From CAZWDO01 sp964632485 [NCBI: uncultured bacterium] (GTDB lineage: Bacteria > JAGOEH01): a stretch of 23,246 nt of DNA. The position numbers and the translations under genes were made by a program. Below, one piece after another: positions 21,007-23,246 of the stretch; within the stretch, counting starts at the first letter, position 1; the number at the start of each line of letters is the position of its first letter. The stretch covers positions 5,221 through 28,466 of the forward strand of contig CAZWDO010000034.1 in NCBI GenBank assembly GCA_964632485.1. The letters run 5' to 3'. The notes under the pieces were generated by a model that had not been told where the DNA came from, did not search any database, and saw only the letters and a program-made list of their open reading frames with translations.

Positions 21007-22194
21007 TTGAAAAATTTTGGAATAATAATTGGCGGATTTCTTCTTTCCTTTTCTGGTGGTGCAACCTATTCATGGGGTGTTTTTACAATTCCTCTGATGG
21101 AACTTTTTGGCTGGAACAAGTTTGAGGCAAATTTTTCTTTTACCGTTTTCATGCTGGTTTTTTCCCTGTGCATGCTACCCGCTGGGATGGCAGCAGATCG
21201 TTTTGGTTATCGGCTCATTGCTCGAGTTGGCTCAATTTTGTTTCTACCCGCATACCTTTTAGCATCGCTTGTCGGGATCGTTGGTCATACCTGGTGGCTC
21301 CCAATGACGCATGGGCTGCTGGGAGGAATCGGCTGTGCCTGTGTATATTCGGTTATCGCTCCCGCAATCCGTTCTCATGTTGATAAGAATACATCTCTGG
21401 CTGTTTCAGTAGCCGTAATGGGATTTGGCCTTGCCTCGGTGTTTCTCGCACCGGTCAAAGCCAACCTGCTGATTACTGGACTGAGTGTCCCAAGTATACT
21501 GGCACTGATGGGGCTTATAGTTTTTGCCCTTTCGTTTTCCGCATCATTTCTGATGCCGGATAAAAACAAAGGAAAGATTGTTGTTCCTGTTATACCATTG
21601 AGTAAAGCAAGAGAAACATTGGGAAACATGAAATTTTATATGCTATGGTTTGTCTTTGCCTTTTCCGTAGTCGGGGGATTTCTTAGCATAGGACTTTTTC
21701 CATCTTTCGCAAGAATAGAGATTAATGCGGACCCGCCTTTTGCCGCTCTCGTGGTTTCCGTGTTCTCTGCCGTAAATGGATTTGGTCGACCCGTTGCCGG
21801 TTTTTTTTCAGAAAAGATTGGATTTTCAAAGATTTTGCTGGTTTCTGGCATCTTTCAGTTTCTTTTTCTTTTACTTCTAGGGATAATGCCCTCTTCGGCT
21901 ATTTTATTAATTGTTGTTTCTGCGGTTACTGGTTGGTCCTTCGCGGTTATACTTGGGCTGTTTCCATCTTTTACTGCTTCCGTTTTGGGAAGCGGAAACC
22001 TGGGTACAAAGTACGGCATGGTATTTACTGGTTTCGGCCTTGGTGCGCTGGCTCTATTGGGTGGGAGTCTTCTTTATGATTTAAACGGTAGTTTCCGGCC
22101 TGCATTTCTGTTAGCGGCGGTAGCATCACTTATTTCGGTTGTAATTCTGTTGCTCTTACTTTATTTTCATAAAGAGAAGCGGCAGGTCTCATGA
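21007..22194 (+). CDS. Major facilitator superfamily transporter (oxalate/formate antiporter-like)
   Basis: 395 residues from a TTG start at 21007 preceded by GAGGA. About 12 membrane segments are visible. The first half has MFS motif A (GMAADRFGYRLIARVG, after segment 2) and the N-terminal pattern GGATYSWGVFTIPL, typical of the oxalate:formate antiporter family and its monocarboxylate-transporter relatives. A central hydrophilic loop (DKNKGKIVVPVIPLSKARET) separates the two six-segment halves; the protein ends in a basic tail. The substrate cannot be told from sequence, but a small organic acid is likely. It fills an integron-like cassette that begins at 20950 and ends in the attC-like site at 22268-22360. 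Confidence 0.85.
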   Translation: MKNFGIIIGGFLLSFSGGATYSWGVFTIPLMELFGWNKFEANFSFTVFMLVFSLCMLPAGMAADRFGYRLIARVGSILFLPAYLLASLVGIVGHTWWLPMTHGLLGGIGCACVYSVIAPAIRSHVDKNTSLAVSVAVMGFGLASVFLAPVKANLLITGLSVPSILALMGLIVFALSFSASFLMPDKNKGKIVVPVIPLSKARETLGNMKFYMLWFVFAFSVVGGFLSIGLFPSFARIEINADPPFAALVVSVFSAVNGFGRPVAGFFSEKIGFSKILLVSGIFQFLFLLLLGIMPSSAILLIVVSAVTGWSFAVILGLFPSFTASVLGSGNLGTKYGMVFTGFGLGALALLGGSLLYDLNGSFRPAFLLAAVASLISVVILLLLLYFHKEKRQVS

Positions 22195-22267
22195 TTCTGG
22201 AATATTTTAAAAGCTAGTAATTACGATTTCGGTAGATTAAGGTTGCAAATAATCACCCAGCTCCAGC

Positions 22268-22360
22268 CGATAACAGCGAGTACCCGACTACGGCAATTCG
22301 GCCTCCGTCCAAATTGGCTCCCGTAGGTCGCCAACTTCGGGTACTCGCCGGACGTTATGC
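22268..22360 (+). repeat. attC-like recombination site of the MFS cassette
   Basis: A 93-bp imperfect palindrome. The R'' core CGATAAC (22268-22274) is followed by arm GCGAGTACCCGA (22276-22287). The matching arm TCGGGTACTCGC (22337-22348) comes shortly before the R' core GTTATGC (22354-22360). Inner arms CTACGG (22288-22293) and CCGTAG (22321-22326) extend the stem, and spacers of unequal length (1 and 5 nt) leave unpaired bases as in integron attC sites. R'' is the exact complement of GTTATCG at 20949, the upstream end of this cassette, as predicted if the cassette was inserted from a circle. Confidence 0.8.
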
Positions 22361-22385
22361 GGCATTTTAAAACGACACCCTAAAA

Positions 22386-23027
22386 ATGAAAATTAGACCA
22401 GAGGAATTAACAGAAAACGGTTATGTTCTGATTGATAAGTTAGGACATAAAGAACTTGTGCCTTTCATAAGGAGCTATATAAAAAAACCGACAAAATATT
22501 CAGTGTTTTATTACCTAAGTAACTTCATTGTTTTTGGACTTGTTGGATACTTTTTTGTGCAAGGTTACAACTTACCAAACTATAGTTTTGGTGACCGTTT
22601 TACTCATTTTTCATATGGACTTGCAATTGCATTTGCCTTGCTCCCATTGCACGAATACATTCACGTTTTAGCATACAAATCCCAAGGTGCGACAAATACT
22701 TCGTATGACGCTAACCTGAAAAAATTCTACTTTATGGCGTTGGCAGATAAGTTTGTGGCGAGTAAGAAAGAATTTGAAGTAGTTGCACTAGCTCCATTTA
22801 TCATTATAACTTCTTTATTGATAGTTATGTTTTTTATGGTTAATGCAAATTGGATGTTGACTATTTCTAGTGTTTTACTTGCACACACAGCTATGTGCTC
22901 AGGTGACTTTGGACTTTTGAGCTACTTCGAATTCAACAAGAAAAAACAAGTTGTAACCTATGATGATATTGAAAACAAGATTTCATACTTCTATGGGCAC
23001 ATTGACGAAAGAAAAACGACCGCATAA
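22386..23027 (+). CDS. DUF3267-type membrane protein with HEXXH motif
   Basis: 213 residues with hydrophobic segments near 42-60, 76-88, 125-148 and 152-168. HEYIH (His89, Glu90, His93) at the end of the second segment is a zinc-metalloprotease HEXXH motif; DUF3267 proteins are described as putative membrane zincins. The third ligand is unclear, possibly in CSGDFG. No Shine-Dalgarno sequence precedes the ATG (CCCTAAAAATG), unlike most genes in the window, which resembles Bacteroidota gene starts and suggests a foreign origin. The stop codon TAA (23025-23027) lies within the attC R'' core, a common arrangement for cassette genes. The substrate is unknown. Confidence 0.8.
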   Translation: MKIRPEELTENGYVLIDKLGHKELVPFIRSYIKKPTKYSVFYYLSNFIVFGLVGYFFVQGYNLPNYSFGDRFTHFSYGLAIAFALLPLHEYIHVLAYKSQGATNTSYDANLKKFYFMALADKFVASKKEFEVVALAPFIIITSLLIVMFFMVNANWMLTISSVLLAHTAMCSGDFGLLSYFEFNKKKQVVTYDDIENKISYFYGHIDERKTTA

Positions 23028-23152
23028 CACGCGGTATAAAACATTGGGGGTGAAATTGTTAAGTTAAGTTTCTGCCTCGCATGAAGTTTGGTGTATTTCT
23101 GAAGGAAAGTGGTTTCGAAGTCCCCAACGTTTCATACCGCCAACCGTTGTGT
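23022..23152 (+). repeat. attC-like recombination site of the DUF3267 cassette
   Basis: A 131-bp imperfect palindrome. R'' GCATAAC (23022-23028) is followed by arm GCGGTATAAAACATTGGGG (23031-23049). The partner arm CCCCAACGTTTCATACCGC (23122-23140) pairs at 17 of 19 positions, and R' GTTGTGT (23146-23152) closes it. Spacers are 2 and 5 nt, close to those of the site at 22268. R'' is the exact complement of GTTATGC at 22354, the start of this cassette. The following DNA (23153-23246) would be the next cassette, beginning GAAAGGCAGAGCGCC; it has no recognisable gene before the window ends. Confidence 0.8.
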
Positions 23153-23246
23153 GAAAGGCAGAGCGCCAAGACAGTGAAAAGGAAAATGAACTGATGATAA
23201 ATACATTTCTTAACCCCGCCCCAAGAACGCCCGCCGTCCATGGCGG

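Noticed and set aside
23059-23241. Minus-strand open frame of 60 codons at the right edge
   Set aside because: It falls inside the attC-like palindrome and has no coding features.

Overview
The window looks like part of a genome or contig from a Gram-negative bacterium of the FCB type (Calditrichota, KSB1 or Bacteroidota-like). This rests on a TonB-dependent receptor with a carboxypeptidase-regulatory-like N-terminal domain, a LytS/LytTR two-component pair, an AAA-ATPase/PD-(D/E)XK (DUF1703-type) gene and a type I-B CRISPR system. The phylum is an inference; no rRNA, tRNA or marker gene is present.

Layout. (1) 1-971: a CRISPR array (13 complete spacers, open at the left edge), transcribed on the minus strand from a leader at 972-1173. 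The leader contains a small ORF with a good ribosome binding site. (2) 1174-9922: a complete type I-B cas locus in three units: cas1-cas2-cas4 (minus, running into the leader), cas8b-cas7-cas5-cas3 (plus, tightly packed), and cas6 (minus, convergent with cas3 and just downstream of the AAA-ATPase/nuclease gene 9944-11473). All functions for adaptation (Cas1/2/4), crRNA processing (Cas6), target recognition (Cas8b/7/5) and degradation (Cas3) are present and look intact. (3) 11688-16543: a four-gene minus-strand operon: TonB-dependent receptor, secreted TPR protein, LytS-type histidine kinase, LytTR response regulator.

(4) 16.6-20.9 kb: a graveyard. It holds a frameshifted ParB-like gene, an orphaned near-perfect sigma70 promoter, and the remains of a type I restriction-modification locus: hsdM tail, fic with its catalytic core deleted, hsdS head, and hsdR piece. 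A 40-bp duplication lies inside the hsdR remnant, and one copy is fused in frame to a phage-type macro-like domain. A transposase tail, a DUF4391 gene with a frameshifted end, and a tyrosine recombinase that has lost its middle follow.

(5) 20.86-23.25 kb: an integron-like cassette array right after the broken recombinase. An MFS transporter and a DUF3267 HEXXH membrane protein each sit in a unit bounded by attC-like hairpins. The decisive sign is that each unit's first bases complement its own R'' core: GTTATCG at 20949 with CGATAAC at 22268, and GTTATGC at 22354 with GCATAAC at 23022. That is the expected signature of cassettes inserted from circles. The cassette array beside a dead, XerD-like (not evidently IntI) recombinase is the most interesting part of the window.
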